A stretch of DNA of 19,634 nucleotides from Hyphomicrobiales bacterium (GCA_028290125.1 JAQGKM010000384.1:1-19634); one strand, 5' to 3'; numbered from the stretch's first letter, positions 1-7,980 are shown. Notes: generated from the letters alone by a model not told the origin. Numbers and translations are program-made.

Positions 1-15
1 GGCGGGATCGGTCAT
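1..15 (-). CDS. Possible start of a gene running off the left edge
   Basis: On the minus strand an ATG at 15-13 opens the reading MTDPA, preceded by GGAG five bases upstream (+ strand 20-23). This looks like the first five codons of a gene transcribed leftwards out of the window. It would lie downstream of, and in the same direction as, the secreted-protein gene at 100-474. Nothing about its product can be said, and the call rests only on the Shine-Dalgarno plus ATG pair. Confidence 0.35.
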
Positions 16-99
16 GTCAGCTCCGGCGCGTCGTAGTGTCTGCGCGGCGCTTAAAGGCTTCCGGTCGGAAAGGCAAAGGAGCTTGTTGCGATGCGGGAG

Positions 100-474
100 C
101 TACTTGCCCGTCGGAGTGCAGACGACCTGATCGTTCAGCACGTAGCAGATGGACATGGCCCCGGTGCGCAGGTCGACCCGGAAAACGCCGCCCTCGCGCT
201 CGTGGCGGGAGGCGATCAGGCCATATTCGCTCGACGCCTGCGCCACCGCGCCCTCGCCCGGCGGGTAGCAGAGCGTCACCCCGATGGAGTTTTCCTTCAG
301 GCCATACTGGCAGGCGCCGATTTCCCCGGTCGCCTTGTCGAGACGATAGACCCGGTTGAGGTCGATCTCGGGGGCGGCCAGGAACTCGTAATTGGCTGCG
401 GCGAGCGCCATGCCGGCGCCGACCGCGAGCAGCGGAAGCGCGAGAAGCGGGCGGACGAATGTCAGTCTGGGCAT
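100..474 (-). CDS. Small secreted protein with two similar Cys-containing halves
   Basis: A 124-residue protein with a signal peptide (hydrophobic core about residues 9-24, cleavage probably after the Ala-rich stretch near 24-26), so it should be periplasmic. The mature part holds four cysteines (55, 69, 110, 119) and two similar segments: VYRLDKATGEIGAC near residues 42-55 and VFRVDLRTGAMSIC near 97-110. Each reads as a short strand-turn-strand ending in Cys, suggesting internal duplication with one disulfide per half. The start is the ATG at 474, with AGAGG about five bases upstream. I recognise the pattern as common in small alphaproteobacterial secreted proteins of unknown function. It is divergent from the HAD phosphatase gene, separated by 123 bases that must hold both promoters. 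Confidence 0.75.
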   Translation of the reverse strand: MPRLTFVRPLLALPLLAVGAGMALAAANYEFLAAPEIDLNRVYRLDKATGEIGACQYGLKENSIGVTLCYPPGEGAVAQASSEYGLIASRHEREGGVFRVDLRTGAMSICYVLNDQVVCTPTGK

Positions 475-597
475 AGCAACCTCTGTCGCGCGATTCGGCG
501 CTTTGTCAGCAGTCTAACGACGGAGCAGGCTCGCCGCGCAAGCGCTGGCGTGAGCGGAGGGTTTGACCTGTGACGAATTTCCACCTAGGCGTCGCCC

Positions 598-1296
598 ATG
601 CAACAGGTGTCTCCCCTCCTCGTCTTCGACCTCGACGGAACGCTGGCCGAGACGGCCGGCGATCTCTGCGCCACGCTGAACGTCATTCTCGATCGCGAAG
701 GCCTGCCGCCCGTGGCGCTGGCGGACGCGCGCAAGATGGTCGGCGCGGGCGCCCGCGCGCTGATCCGCAGCGGTTTCGCGGCCGCCGGTCAGACCCTCGA
801 CGACACCCGGCTCGAGCGGCTGTTCGCAGATTACATCACCTATTACGAGGCGCACATCGCCGACGAGAGCCATTTGTTCGACGGCGTGGTCGCGGCGCTG
901 GATCGTTTCGAGGCGGCGGGTTTCACCTTCGCGGTGTGCACCAACAAGATCGAGCAGCCCTCCATCCACCTGCTCACGGCGCTCGGCGTGCATGACAGGT
1001 TCAAGGCGATCTGTGGCCAGGACACGTTCAAGGACAATGGCGTGAACATCGCCAAGCCGGATCCGCGCATGCTGTTCAACACCATCGCGCAGGCAGGCGG
1101 CGTCGCCAAGAGCAGCATCATGGTGGGCGATTCCCGCACCGACATCGACACCGCGAAAGCGGCGGGCATTCCGGTGGTGGCGGTCGATTTCGGCTACACC
1201 GACCAGCACGTCTCCGTCTTCGCGCCCGATCTTGTGATCAGCCATTTCGACGAGTTGTGGGACGCTGTCGCCCGAATCGAGAGGAGCCGCGCGTGA
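598..1296 (+). CDS. gph: Phosphoglycolate phosphatase-type HAD hydrolase
   Basis: A 232-residue cytosolic HAD-superfamily phosphatase, the normal length for Gph/CbbZ. Motif I is FDLDGT with the nucleophile Asp11 and general acid Asp13. Motif II is Thr115 in CTNK, motif III is Lys153 in AKPDP, and motif IV is GDSRTD at 177-182. A helical cap lies between motifs I and II (about residues 17-95). The family dephosphorylates 2-phosphoglycolate to glycolate, salvaging the product of Rubisco oxygenation or of DNA 3'-end repair. Related HAD phosphatases act on other small phosphoesters, so substrate is inferred from overall similarity. The ribosome site before ATG 598 is weak. The stop overlaps the GTG start of the next small membrane gene, so the two are probably translated together. 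Confidence 0.88.
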   Translation: MQQVSPLLVFDLDGTLAETAGDLCATLNVILDREGLPPVALADARKMVGAGARALIRSGFAAAGQTLDDTRLERLFADYITYYEAHIADESHLFDGVVAALDRFEAAGFTFAVCTNKIEQPSIHLLTALGVHDRFKAICGQDTFKDNGVNIAKPDPRMLFNTIAQAGGVAKSSIMVGDSRTDIDTAKAAGIPVVAVDFGYTDQHVSVFAPDLVISHFDELWDAVARIERSRA

Positions 1297-1457
1297 TCCG
1301 CGACAAGAAACTTGCCGTCGGCATGGGCGCCGCTTTCGTGCTCGGCATCCTGTGGGGCGTCGTGGCGGGCGATCCGCCCGGCGAAACTTTCCTGCGCGGC
1401 TCGCTCGCGGTCGCCTGCGCGGTGGCGACCTATCCCTTCTGGCGCGAGCGCAAGTAG
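1293..1457 (+). CDS. 54-residue membrane protein coupled to gph
   Basis: A short protein of 54 residues started by GTG at 1293. This start overlaps the gph stop in a GTGA arrangement and has GAGGAG six bases upstream, better than the longer in-frame ATG at 1257, which lies inside gph. Residues about 7-24 form one hydrophobic segment (GMGAAFVLGILWGVVAG) and residues about 35-48 a second, weaker one, with a basic tail WRERK. It is probably an inner-membrane protein of one or two helices. I do not recognise a named family. The overlap implies translational coupling with the phosphatase. No function is claimed. Confidence 0.65.
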   Translation: MIRDKKLAVGMGAAFVLGILWGVVAGDPPGETFLRGSLAVACAVATYPFWRERK

Positions 1458-1503
1458 CGCGCGCCGGTTGCCCGAATCATCCGCCTCCTCCAGTTTGCGC
1501 CTG

Positions 1504-2685
1504 ATGGGCGACACCAGGCCGACCTTCCTTGAGTTCTTCGCCGGCGGAGGGATGGCCCGCGCCGGGCTCGGAGACGGCTGGCGCTGCGCCTTCGCAAACG
1601 ATTTCGACGCCATGAAGGTGGCGACCTATCGCGCCAACTGGGGCGACGACGACATGCGCCCCGGCGACGTCGGCCAGATCGCGCTCACGGATCTGCCAGC
1701 CGGCGTCGCGGATCTCGCCTGGGCGTCCTTTCCCTGTCAGGACCTGTCGCTTGCTGGCGACTATCGCGGTCTCGGGCGCGAGCGCGACGACGCCGCAACG
1801 CGCAGCGGCACGTTCTGGGCGTTCTGGAAATTGATGCGCGGGCTCGCGCAGAACGGACGCGCACCGCGCATGATCGTCCTCGAAAACGTCTACGGCGCAA
1901 TGACTTCCCGTGCCGGGCAGGATTTTGCCGCGATCGGGGCGGCGCTTGCCGCAGCGAATTATCGCTTTGGCGCCGTGGTGATCAACGCCTCGAACTTCGT
2001 GCCGCAATCGCGCCCGCGCGTGTTCTTCATCGCCGTTCATCGGAGCGAGGCGTTGCCTGCCGGCCTGACCCAATCGGGCCCGAGCGCCGCGTGGCATCCG
2101 CCGGCGCTCGTCGACGCGCAAGCGCGCATGACAGGCGAGTCCCGCGCCGCATGGCTGTGGTGGAACATCCCGCAACCTGCCGCGCGCAATATCGGGTTTG
2201 CCGACATCATCGAGGACGAACCCGTCGGCGTCGCATGGCACAGCGCTGCGCAGACGCAGCGGCTTCTCGACCTCATGTCGGACGTGCACCGCGCCAAGCT
2301 CGCCGCCGCGCAGGACAGCGGCGTGCGGATGGTCGGCGGCGTTTATCGCCGCACACGCATCGACAAGGACGGCGTCAAGCGCCAGCGCGCGGAAGTTCGT
2401 TTCGACGATGTGGCTGGATGCCTGCGCACCCCCGGCGGCGGCTCGTCGCGGCAGTCCATCCTTGTGGTGGAGGGGCGCTCGATCCGCTCGCGCCTGCTCT
2501 CGCCCCGCGAAGCGGCGCGTCTCATGGGGCTGTCCGACGATTACAGGCTGCCGGCGCGCTACAACGACGCCTATCACGTCTGCGGCGACGGCGTTTGCGC
2601 GCCGGTCGTCGGGCACATTGCACGGCATATCCTGGAGCCGTTGCTGGGAGGCCGGCGCGCAGCGCCGCGCGTTGCGGCGGAATAG
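1504..2685 (+). CDS. DNA (cytosine-5) methyltransferase, orphan
   Basis: A 393-residue C5-cytosine methyltransferase with all main motifs in canonical order. Motif I is FFAGGGMARAG (11-21, SAM binding), motif IV is SFPCQ with nucleophile Cys78, motif VI is ENV at 127-129, and motif VIII is QSRPRVF from 168. The target-recognition region lies about 190-320, motif IX is RLLSPREAARLMGL, and motif X is CGDGVCAPVV near the C-terminus. It methylates C5 of cytosine within a short site that cannot be read from the sequence. ATG 1504 is chosen because the conserved domain begins eight residues later. The frame is open upstream to 1312, but that part overlaps the small membrane gene. No Shine-Dalgarno is obvious. 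No restriction endonuclease gene is adjacent, so it is an orphan or regulatory-type methyltransferase. Its stop abuts the stop of the convergent Ntn-hydrolase. Confidence 0.9.
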   Translation: MGDTRPTFLEFFAGGGMARAGLGDGWRCAFANDFDAMKVATYRANWGDDDMRPGDVGQIALTDLPAGVADLAWASFPCQDLSLAGDYRGLGRERDDAATRSGTFWAFWKLMRGLAQNGRAPRMIVLENVYGAMTSRAGQDFAAIGAALAAANYRFGAVVINASNFVPQSRPRVFFIAVHRSEALPAGLTQSGPSAAWHPPALVDAQARMTGESRAAWLWWNIPQPAARNIGFADIIEDEPVGVAWHSAAQTQRLLDLMSDVHRAKLAAAQDSGVRMVGGVYRRTRIDKDGVKRQRAEVRFDDVAGCLRTPGGGSSRQSILVVEGRSIRSRLLSPREAARLMGLSDDYRLPARYNDAYHVCGDGVCAPVVGHIARHILEPLLGGRRAAPRVAAE

Positions 2686-3429
2686 CTACCGGCCCGCGGA
2701 CGGTCCCGACAGTTTCTTCCGCTGCACCCAGCGAAAGCCCTCGTGCTTGGTGATAACCGCCATGTCGACGGGGCCGCCGACGGTCTTGGGCTGCAGGTCG
2801 ACGCGGAAGCGGACGTAGCCGATGGTCGCCTCCATCAGAAAGCGCGTCAGCGCGATGGCGTCGTGGATCGGCATGCCGGGCGTCACGACGGTCGGGCTCG
2901 ACAATTCGTTCTCGCCATCCACGCCGGTGGTGAATTCGTCGCTCATCAGGCGATGCAGGCACTCGCCCGAGCCCTCCCAGCAGACGCCATATTCGGTCGG
3001 CGACCAGATCTGCGAGACGCTGATCCCGTCCGTCGAATCGAAGATGAGGTTCCAGACTTCGGGGGTGTCGCAGCCAGCCGAATAGCCCGCGATGATGAGC
3101 GTCGAGCGGAGCTTGGCGACCTGCATGGGCGCCATGGAGCGCAGGTAGTCCTGCAGGCGGCGCACGACGCCTTCCACCGTGTAGGAGTTGCGGTCGAACC
3201 CGCCTGTCCCGTTCCGGCTCGCGCATTGCGCGCCGAAATCCTTCAGAACGTCGATGAAGGCCTTGTTGTTGATGGCGGCATCGCCCGCGATCAGGACGCC
3301 GATCGGCATGCCCTTGATCAGCTGCATGGTCTTTTCGGCGGAATAGTAGACCTGCCCCCGGTGTTCGACAGCGCTGTCGGACGCGAGAACGACGCCATCC
3401 TGAACCGAAATGGAAATAACGATCGTCAA
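2686..3429 (-). CDS. Proteasome-like Ntn-hydrolase (peptidase T1-type fold)
   Basis: A 247-residue protein resembling a proteasome beta or HslV subunit through its whole length. Numbering the Thr after the start as 1, it reads TIVISISVQDGVVLASDS, placing Asp at 17. SAEK puts a Lys at 32, close to the Thr1/Asp17/Lys33 triad of the family. IAGDAA matches the substrate-binding strand. IIAGYSAG followed by a strand ending in DSTDG, then WEGSGECLHRLM, matches the later core strands and helix, and GGPVDMAVIT the final strand. The start chosen is TTG at 3429, immediately before Thr1, so Met removal alone would expose the nucleophile, as in HslV. No good Shine-Dalgarno precedes it. In-frame GTG 3486 or ATG 3480 would add 17-19 residues that then need autoprocessing. 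There is no partner ATPase or alpha subunit nearby. It is not obviously Anbu. The substrate is unknown. Confidence 0.75.
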   Translation of the reverse strand: MTIVISISVQDGVVLASDSAVEHRGQVYYSAEKTMQLIKGMPIGVLIAGDAAINNKAFIDVLKDFGAQCASRNGTGGFDRNSYTVEGVVRRLQDYLRSMAPMQVAKLRSTLIIAGYSAGCDTPEVWNLIFDSTDGISVSQIWSPTEYGVCWEGSGECLHRLMSDEFTTGVDGENELSSPTVVTPGMPIHDAIALTRFLMEATIGYVRFRVDLQPKTVGGPVDMAVITKHEGFRWVQRKKLSGPSAGR

Positions 3430-3557
3430 TTGGAAACCATCAAGGGCGAGGCGAGCAACGCTAGCACAACCCAGTCGCATGCCCACACGCTAACGCGCGT
3501 TTGCCTGACAGACCGAAAACCGATCTGGATTATGGTCTATTGCAGGAAGGCGGACAA

Positions 3558-3580
3558 GAGCCCGGCGTCGGGCCGGGCTC
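3558..3580 (-). terminator. GC-rich hairpin after the lipoprotein gene
   Basis: A perfect 8-bp stem, GAGCCCGG at 3558-3565 and CCGGGCTC at 3573-3580, encloses a seven-base loop. It lies 16 bases beyond the stop of the minus-strand lipoprotein gene and ahead of the Ntn-hydrolase gene. The T-run is short on either strand (CTTTG on plus, TTGTCC on minus), so termination efficiency is uncertain. Confidence 0.6.
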
Positions 3581-3596
3581 CTTTGTGACCGGCGCC

Positions 3597-3884
3597 TCAG
3601 ACCTGCCGACGGGAATAGCCGCGCGATTCCATGCAGCTGGTGAAGGTCGCAAGGTTCAACGTGCCGCCGCTGCTCGCGGTCGCGCGGCAGGTTGCCTGAT
3701 CGGCCTGGCCCTGGCGCAGGAGCTCGGGATTTTCGGCCATGCGGCGGCCGTCATTGCGGGCCCACACGTAATTTTCGGCCGTCGGCGTGGCGGCGGCCTG
3801 CGGGGCCATGGCCGTGCGCGAGGTCGTGGGCGCGCAGGCAGACAGAAGAACAGTGGCGGACAGGGCGGCAAACAAGACGCGCAT
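3597..3884 (-). CDS. Small lipoprotein
   Basis: A 95-residue protein with a clear lipoprotein signal: basic start MR, hydrophobic core, and lipobox LSAC with the lipidated Cys17. The residue after Cys is Ala, which would favour sorting to the outer membrane. The mature domain has a Thr/Ala-rich linker (18-37), a helix-like charged stretch (WARNDGRRMAENPELLRQ), and two further Cys (about 66 and 84) likely to form a disulfide. A Gly-Tyr-Ser-Arg-Arg tail closes it. GGAGG lies ten bases before the ATG. It resembles small Hyphomicrobiales lipoproteins of unknown role. The upstream gene is also minus-strand and separated by 104 bases. Confidence 0.75.
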   Translation of the reverse strand: MRVLFAALSATVLLSACAPTTSRTAMAPQAAATPTAENYVWARNDGRRMAENPELLRQGQADQATCRATASSGGTLNLATFTSCMESRGYSRRQV

Positions 3885-3988
3885 TTTTTAGAACCTCCGG
3901 GCTTTGCGCAATGGCAACGCACGAGCAGGCTCATTTGTGGCGCCGCCCGACGCAATCTAATCACAATGTTGCAGCATAGCCACAGCCG

Positions 3989-4456
3989 TCAGGGCATTGG
4001 CTCAAGCGCGACCAGACTTCCGAAAGGCGACGGCGCGGGGCGGCTGACCGCGACAGGCGCGAGCGGGACGGGTTTCGACGCGGCTGGCCGGGGCTGAAGC
4101 GGTGCGGCTGCTTTCTGGTCCGGCACGAAGGCCAACGCCTCGTCGGCAGCGGCGCGCGACGCCGGGGCGCGGCGCTCGATGGCGGCCAGCGCTTGCGGGC
4201 GGGGCTTCGGAACGGGTGGCTCGGCGACGGACGGATCGTCGTTCAACGTCACCAGGGAAACGGCGAGCGGGCGCGGCGCGCTGCGATAGATGCCGGCCTG
4301 GACAGCCCTCTCCTTGCTCACGCAGATGCCGCGCGAGGGCCGGTAGATTTCGCCCAACGGGCAACGAGCGGCCTGCGCGGCGGATTCGCCAGCGAAGAAC
4401 ATAAGAGTGGCAAGCGCGGCGGCAGAACCGGCGGCTGAGAAGATCTTGTCGGGCAT
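3989..4456 (-). CDS. Secreted proline/alanine-rich protein
   Basis: A 155-residue protein with a signal peptide (hydrophobic about 7-22, cleavage near SAAQA, residue 29). Immediately after it comes a short two-Cys motif, RCPLGEIYRPSRGICVSKE (Cys32 and Cys45), a pattern I recognise from small secreted Hyphomicrobiales proteins. The rest (about 60-155) is low-complexity Pro/Ala/Arg with repeated PKPRPQ- and PRPA-like tracts, probably disordered in the periplasm. ATG 4456 has an excellent AGGAGGGA Shine-Dalgarno seven bases upstream, which fixes the start. The gene is divergent from the cyclodeaminase operon. No enzymatic function is evident. Confidence 0.75.
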   Translation of the reverse strand: MPDKIFSAAGSAAALATLMFFAGESAAQAARCPLGEIYRPSRGICVSKERAVQAGIYRSAPRPLAVSLVTLNDDPSVAEPPVPKPRPQALAAIERRAPASRAAADEALAFVPDQKAAAPLQPRPAASKPVPLAPVAVSRPAPSPFGSLVALEPMP

Positions 4457-4740
4457 TCCGTCCCTCCTGGCCTCCTCGAACAGATCGCAGGGTCATTGGC
4501 GGCCCTGCCCTAAACCCCGCGGTTTCCGCCAAGAATCGCGAAGGCCAAGACATGCTGCCGGATCAGGAGCAACGAATCAACCCCTTGCGCGCAAAGAACT
4601 TCCTCAACGTCAAGCGCTCGATCGAACTCATACCCGTTATTAACCGGGCCGGAAGAGGACACCTTCGTCGCAGGCCGCCATTCACAGGCGCGCCGCCGCC
4701 GATATACTCGGGCCAACAAAGAAACCCGGGGAGGACGGCC
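4457..4740 (+). promoter_or_regulatory. Divergent intergenic region upstream of the cyclodeaminase operon
   Basis: These 284 bases separate the minus-strand secreted protein from the four-gene operon and must contain promoters for both. Visible elements are a perfect 10-bp palindrome TTGCGCGCAA at 4585-4594, an imperfect dyad CCCGTTATTAACCGGG near 4634-4649, and the operon's ribosome site GGGGAGGA just before ATG 4741. I cannot assign a convincing -35/-10 pair, and no regulator gene is adjacent. Confidence 0.35.
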
Positions 4741-5877
4741 ATGCTCATCATCGACAACGCCACGGTCAGCGACATCCTGCAGATGAAGGACTGCATTCGC
4801 GTGCAGGAAGCGGCGTTCCGGAAATTGCCGGAAGGCGGCGCGATCCACCGCCCGCGCATCGACATGTACTATCCCTGCGATCGTGACGACGGCTACTTCC
4901 GCTGGGGGTCGATGGAAGGCGCCAACGACGGCTATTTCGCCATCCGCATGAAGTCCGACATCATCACCTGGCCGAAGACCGAAGACGGCGGCTGGACCGA
5001 GGACAAGCACTGCGGACAGCCCGGCACCTATTGCGGCGTGATCTATCTCATCTCGACGAAGAACGGCCTGCCGCTCGCCTTCATCAACGACGGCGTGCTG
5101 CAGCACATGCGCGTCGGCGGCGGCGCCGGCATCGGGGTGAAATATCTCTCGCGCGAAGACTCGCATGTCGTCGGCATGCTGGGCTCGGGCGGCATGGCGC
5201 GCACCTTTCTCGACGCGTTCTCCTGCGTGCGCGACATCAAGTTGTGCAAGGTCTACAGCCCCAACCCGAAAAACCGCGAAGCCTATGCGCAGGAGATGTC
5301 GCAGCGACTCGGCATCGAGGTACGCGCCGTCGACAGCGCGCAGGAGGCGCTGCGCGACGTCGACATCGTGTCGAGCGCGACGGACTCGATGAAGCCCGTC
5401 TACGACGCCGCGTGGCTGCGCCCCGGCCAGCACGTCACCAATCTTGGACGCCGCGAAATGCCGGACGCCGCCATGTCGAAATTCGACGTCGTGGTGCGCC
5501 AGGGCACCGCCGGTCTGCAGATGAAACAGACCGAGCGCTTCCAGGCCGAGCGCGGCCTGTCGCCTGCCGCCTACATCGGCGGCACGACCGAGCAGATGAA
5601 GCGCATTCCGGAGAAAAACCCGCAGCCCGGGTTCGGTGGCGACAGCCCCGACTTCAACGATCGCGGCAAGGGCGGTGACAAGCCGGAATTCGCCGATCTC
5701 GTCACCGGCAAGTGCCGGGGCCGCACATCGCGCGACCAGATCACCTTCTATCGCAATGTCGGCAACCAGGGCCTGCAGTTCTCGTCCGTCGGCGGACTCG
5801 TTTACGAGGAGGCGACCCGGCTCAAGCGTGGCCGCGAGATTCCGACCGAATGGTTCCTGCAGGACATCCGCGACTGA
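4741..5877 (+). CDS. Ornithine cyclodeaminase/mu-crystallin family enzyme (copy 1)
   Basis: A 378-residue cytosolic NAD(P)-dependent enzyme of the ornithine cyclodeaminase/mu-crystallin superfamily. The Rossmann nucleotide-binding loop is GMLGSGGMA at 145-153. The family's active-site segment appears as INDGVLQHMRVGG with Arg124, and KSDIIT near 71-76 lies on the substrate-binding domain. The loop that in true ornithine cyclodeaminase reads roughly GAD-PGK-EL and supplies the catalytic Asp is shortened here to NLGRREM (234-240), with no Asp. There is also an extra hydrophilic stretch at about 262-320, giving a length above the usual 315-350. The start at ATG 4741 has GGGGAGGA upstream. The reaction may be imine (ketimine) reduction or an amino-acid dehydrogenase activity rather than ornithine-to-proline conversion. 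First gene of a four-gene operon. Confidence 0.85.
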   Translation: MLIIDNATVSDILQMKDCIRVQEAAFRKLPEGGAIHRPRIDMYYPCDRDDGYFRWGSMEGANDGYFAIRMKSDIITWPKTEDGGWTEDKHCGQPGTYCGVIYLISTKNGLPLAFINDGVLQHMRVGGGAGIGVKYLSREDSHVVGMLGSGGMARTFLDAFSCVRDIKLCKVYSPNPKNREAYAQEMSQRLGIEVRAVDSAQEALRDVDIVSSATDSMKPVYDAAWLRPGQHVTNLGRREMPDAAMSKFDVVVRQGTAGLQMKQTERFQAERGLSPAAYIGGTTEQMKRIPEKNPQPGFGGDSPDFNDRGKGGDKPEFADLVTGKCRGRTSRDQITFYRNVGNQGLQFSSVGGLVYEEATRLKRGREIPTEWFLQDIRD

Positions 5878-5891
5878 CCGGAGGACGAGCC

Positions 5892-6926
5892 ATGAAGCGA
5901 CTGTTTTCGACGATCGCGCTCGGCGCCGCCCTGCTGGCCGGCCCGGCGCTCGCGCAGAGCGAGGCTGACTTCTACAAGGGCAAGACCATCTCGCTGCTGA
6001 TCGGGTTCGGCCCGGGCGGCGCCAACGATGTCTGGGCGCGGCTGCTGGCGCGGCACATGCCGCGCCACACGCCCGGCGAACCCAACATGACGCCGCAGAA
6101 CATGCCCGGCGCCGGCACGTTGAAACTCGCCAATCACCTGGCGACGGCGGCGCCCCGCGACGGCACGGTGTTCGGCCTGATCAATCGCGGCATTCCGCTG
6201 GAGCCGCTGCTTGGCGGACAGAATGTCCTGCTCGATCCGCAGAAGATGGGCTGGATCGGCAGTCCCGACAAGGACACCAGCGTCTGCGCCGTGCGCAAGG
6301 ACGCCAAGGTGAAAGCCATGCAGGACCTGCGCACGACGGAACTCGCCGTCGGCGCGACGGGTTCGGGCGCCGACACCGCGATCTATCCTGAATTCCTGAC
6401 CGAATTTCTCGGCATGAAGTTCAAAACGATCAAAGGCTATCCGGGCTCCAACGAGATCGTCATGGCGATGGAGCGCAACGAGGTGCAAGGCATCTGCGTC
6501 GCCTTCCAGTCGGTCGCGCGCACGCGGCTCTATATGGATGGCGAGTTGAACATCCTGTTTCAGGCGGGACTCGACAAGGATCCCGGCGTGCCGCCGCAGG
6601 TGCCGCTCGCCACCGAACTCACCGCCGGCAGCAAGGAGGACACGGACGCGCTGCGCCTGTTCCTCGCGCGCACGGCGCTGGGCCGTCCCTTCGTGGCGCC
6701 GCCCGGCCTGCCGCCCGTGCGGCTCGCGACGCTGCGGCGCTCGTTCGACGCGACGATGAAGGATCCGGCTTTCGTCGCCGAGGCCGAACGCCTGAAGCTG
6801 ACGGTCGAGCCCATCGGCGGCGAAGAGATCTCTCGCGTTCTCGCCGACATCTATGCGACACCGCCGGATGTGGTGCGCCGGGTGTCGCGGATTCTCGGCC
6901 ATGTCTCGGGACCGGCGGCGCAGTGA
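5892..6926 (+). CDS. TctC/Bug-family periplasmic substrate-binding protein
   Basis: A 344-residue extracytoplasmic solute receptor of the tripartite tricarboxylate transporter (Bug) type. A signal peptide ends with GPALA, cleaved near residue 21. The mature domain starts with the family pattern: KTISLLIGFGPGGANDVWAR (ligand-loop PGG-x-ND), NMPGAGTLKLANHLATAAPRDG (equivalent of the NRPGAGG...APDG signature), and later TGSG/GYPGS and PLATE blocks. Family members bind carboxylates or other small anions and normally feed a TctA/TctB permease. No TctA or TctB is present here, so the permease may be encoded elsewhere or the protein may act as a sensor receptor. The ATG lies 14 bases after the previous stop, with GGAGGAC upstream, so it is co-transcribed. 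Confidence 0.85.
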   Translation: MKRLFSTIALGAALLAGPALAQSEADFYKGKTISLLIGFGPGGANDVWARLLARHMPRHTPGEPNMTPQNMPGAGTLKLANHLATAAPRDGTVFGLINRGIPLEPLLGGQNVLLDPQKMGWIGSPDKDTSVCAVRKDAKVKAMQDLRTTELAVGATGSGADTAIYPEFLTEFLGMKFKTIKGYPGSNEIVMAMERNEVQGICVAFQSVARTRLYMDGELNILFQAGLDKDPGVPPQVPLATELTAGSKEDTDALRLFLARTALGRPFVAPPGLPPVRLATLRRSFDATMKDPAFVAEAERLKLTVEPIGGEEISRVLADIYATPPDVVRRVSRILGHVSGPAAQ

Positions 6927-6948
6927 GCCGCTCAGAAAAGGCGCGTGA

Positions 6949-7980
6949 ATGGCCGGTGCAAGCCCAGCGGGCGCGAGTCAAAGTCTTTCCGCGCTCGCGC
7001 CCGGCCTTGCGCTCGCCATAGCCCTGGCGCTCGGCGCCTCGCTGCTGGAGCCTCTTGTCGGACGGCTCGTGCCGCTGCCGGCGCTCGTCATCGCGCTGAT
7101 CGTTGGCATCTGGCTGCATCCGTTGGCGCTGCGCGGGCCGGTGGCGCCGGGTCTTCGGTTCTGCGTGTCGCGCGTGCTGCGCGTGGCCGTCGCCCTGCTC
7201 GGCCTGCGCGTGTCGCTTGGCGACATCGCCGCGCTCGGACCGGCGACCGCCGTCATCGTCATCCTCGCAATGGCGACGACGATCTTCGCCGGCATCGGCG
7301 TCGCGCGCGCTCTCGGTTTGTCGAGCGCCTATGGCGTGCTGGCCGGAACCGCGACCGCCGTATGCGGCGCCTCGGCCGCGCTGGCGACCTCGAGCGTGCT
7401 GCCGCCCTACCCCGCCAAGGACGCCGATACGGTCTTCGTCATCGTCGCCGTCAACCTGCTGTCGACCGTCGCCATGCTGGTCTATGCGCCGGCCGGCCAC
7501 GCGCTGGGCTTTGGCGACCAGACCGTCGGCGTGCTGATCGGCGGCGCGATCCATGATGTCGCGCAGGTGGTGGGTGCGGGTTACGCCGTCTCCGACAGCG
7601 CGGGCGCCGCGGCCGTGATCGTGAAGCTCTTTCGCGTGCTGCTGCTGCTGCCCGTCATTCTCGCCATCGGCTTTTTCTTCTCGCGCCAGACGCAGGGCGC
7701 CAAGGCGCCCCTGCCCGTCTTCGCCTTCGCGTTTCTTGCCCTGTGCATCCTCAACAGCATCGCGCCCTCCGTTCCGATGCTGGCGGGACCTTTCGCGACC
7801 TTCAAGGCGGCGGCGGGTTTCGTTTCGACCTGGGGGCTTCTCGTCGCCATTGCGGCCCTGGGACTTGGCACCTCGGTGACGGCGATCACGCGGCTGGGCT
7901 GGCGCCACGTCGCGACCGTGCTGTGCGCCACGCTCGTCATTTTCGCTGTCGTCGCCGGCGGCCTCGTTCTCACGACATGA
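6949..7980 (+). CDS. YeiH/UPF0324-family putative sulfate exporter
   Basis: A 343-residue integral membrane protein of about ten helices, close in length to E. coli YeiH. Family signatures are LLGLRVSLGDI (84-93), GTATAVCGASA (133-143) in the middle of the protein, and GGAIHDVAQVVGAG (198-211), a highly conserved block. Proteins of this family are annotated as putative sulfate (or sulfite) exporters because some occur in sulfonate-degradation clusters. Direct transport data are scarce, so the substrate is inference. It starts 22 bases after the binding-protein stop with AAAGGCG as a modest ribosome site. Its place between a substrate receptor and a second cyclodeaminase-family enzyme suggests export of a product, or uptake of the substrate, of the pathway. 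Confidence 0.85.
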   Translation: MAGASPAGASQSLSALAPGLALAIALALGASLLEPLVGRLVPLPALVIALIVGIWLHPLALRGPVAPGLRFCVSRVLRVAVALLGLRVSLGDIAALGPATAVIVILAMATTIFAGIGVARALGLSSAYGVLAGTATAVCGASAALATSSVLPPYPAKDADTVFVIVAVNLLSTVAMLVYAPAGHALGFGDQTVGVLIGGAIHDVAQVVGAGYAVSDSAGAAAVIVKLFRVLLLLPVILAIGFFFSRQTQGAKAPLPVFAFAFLALCILNSIAPSVPMLAGPFATFKAAAGFVSTWGLLVAIAALGLGTSVTAITRLGWRHVATVLCATLVIFAVVAGGLVLTT

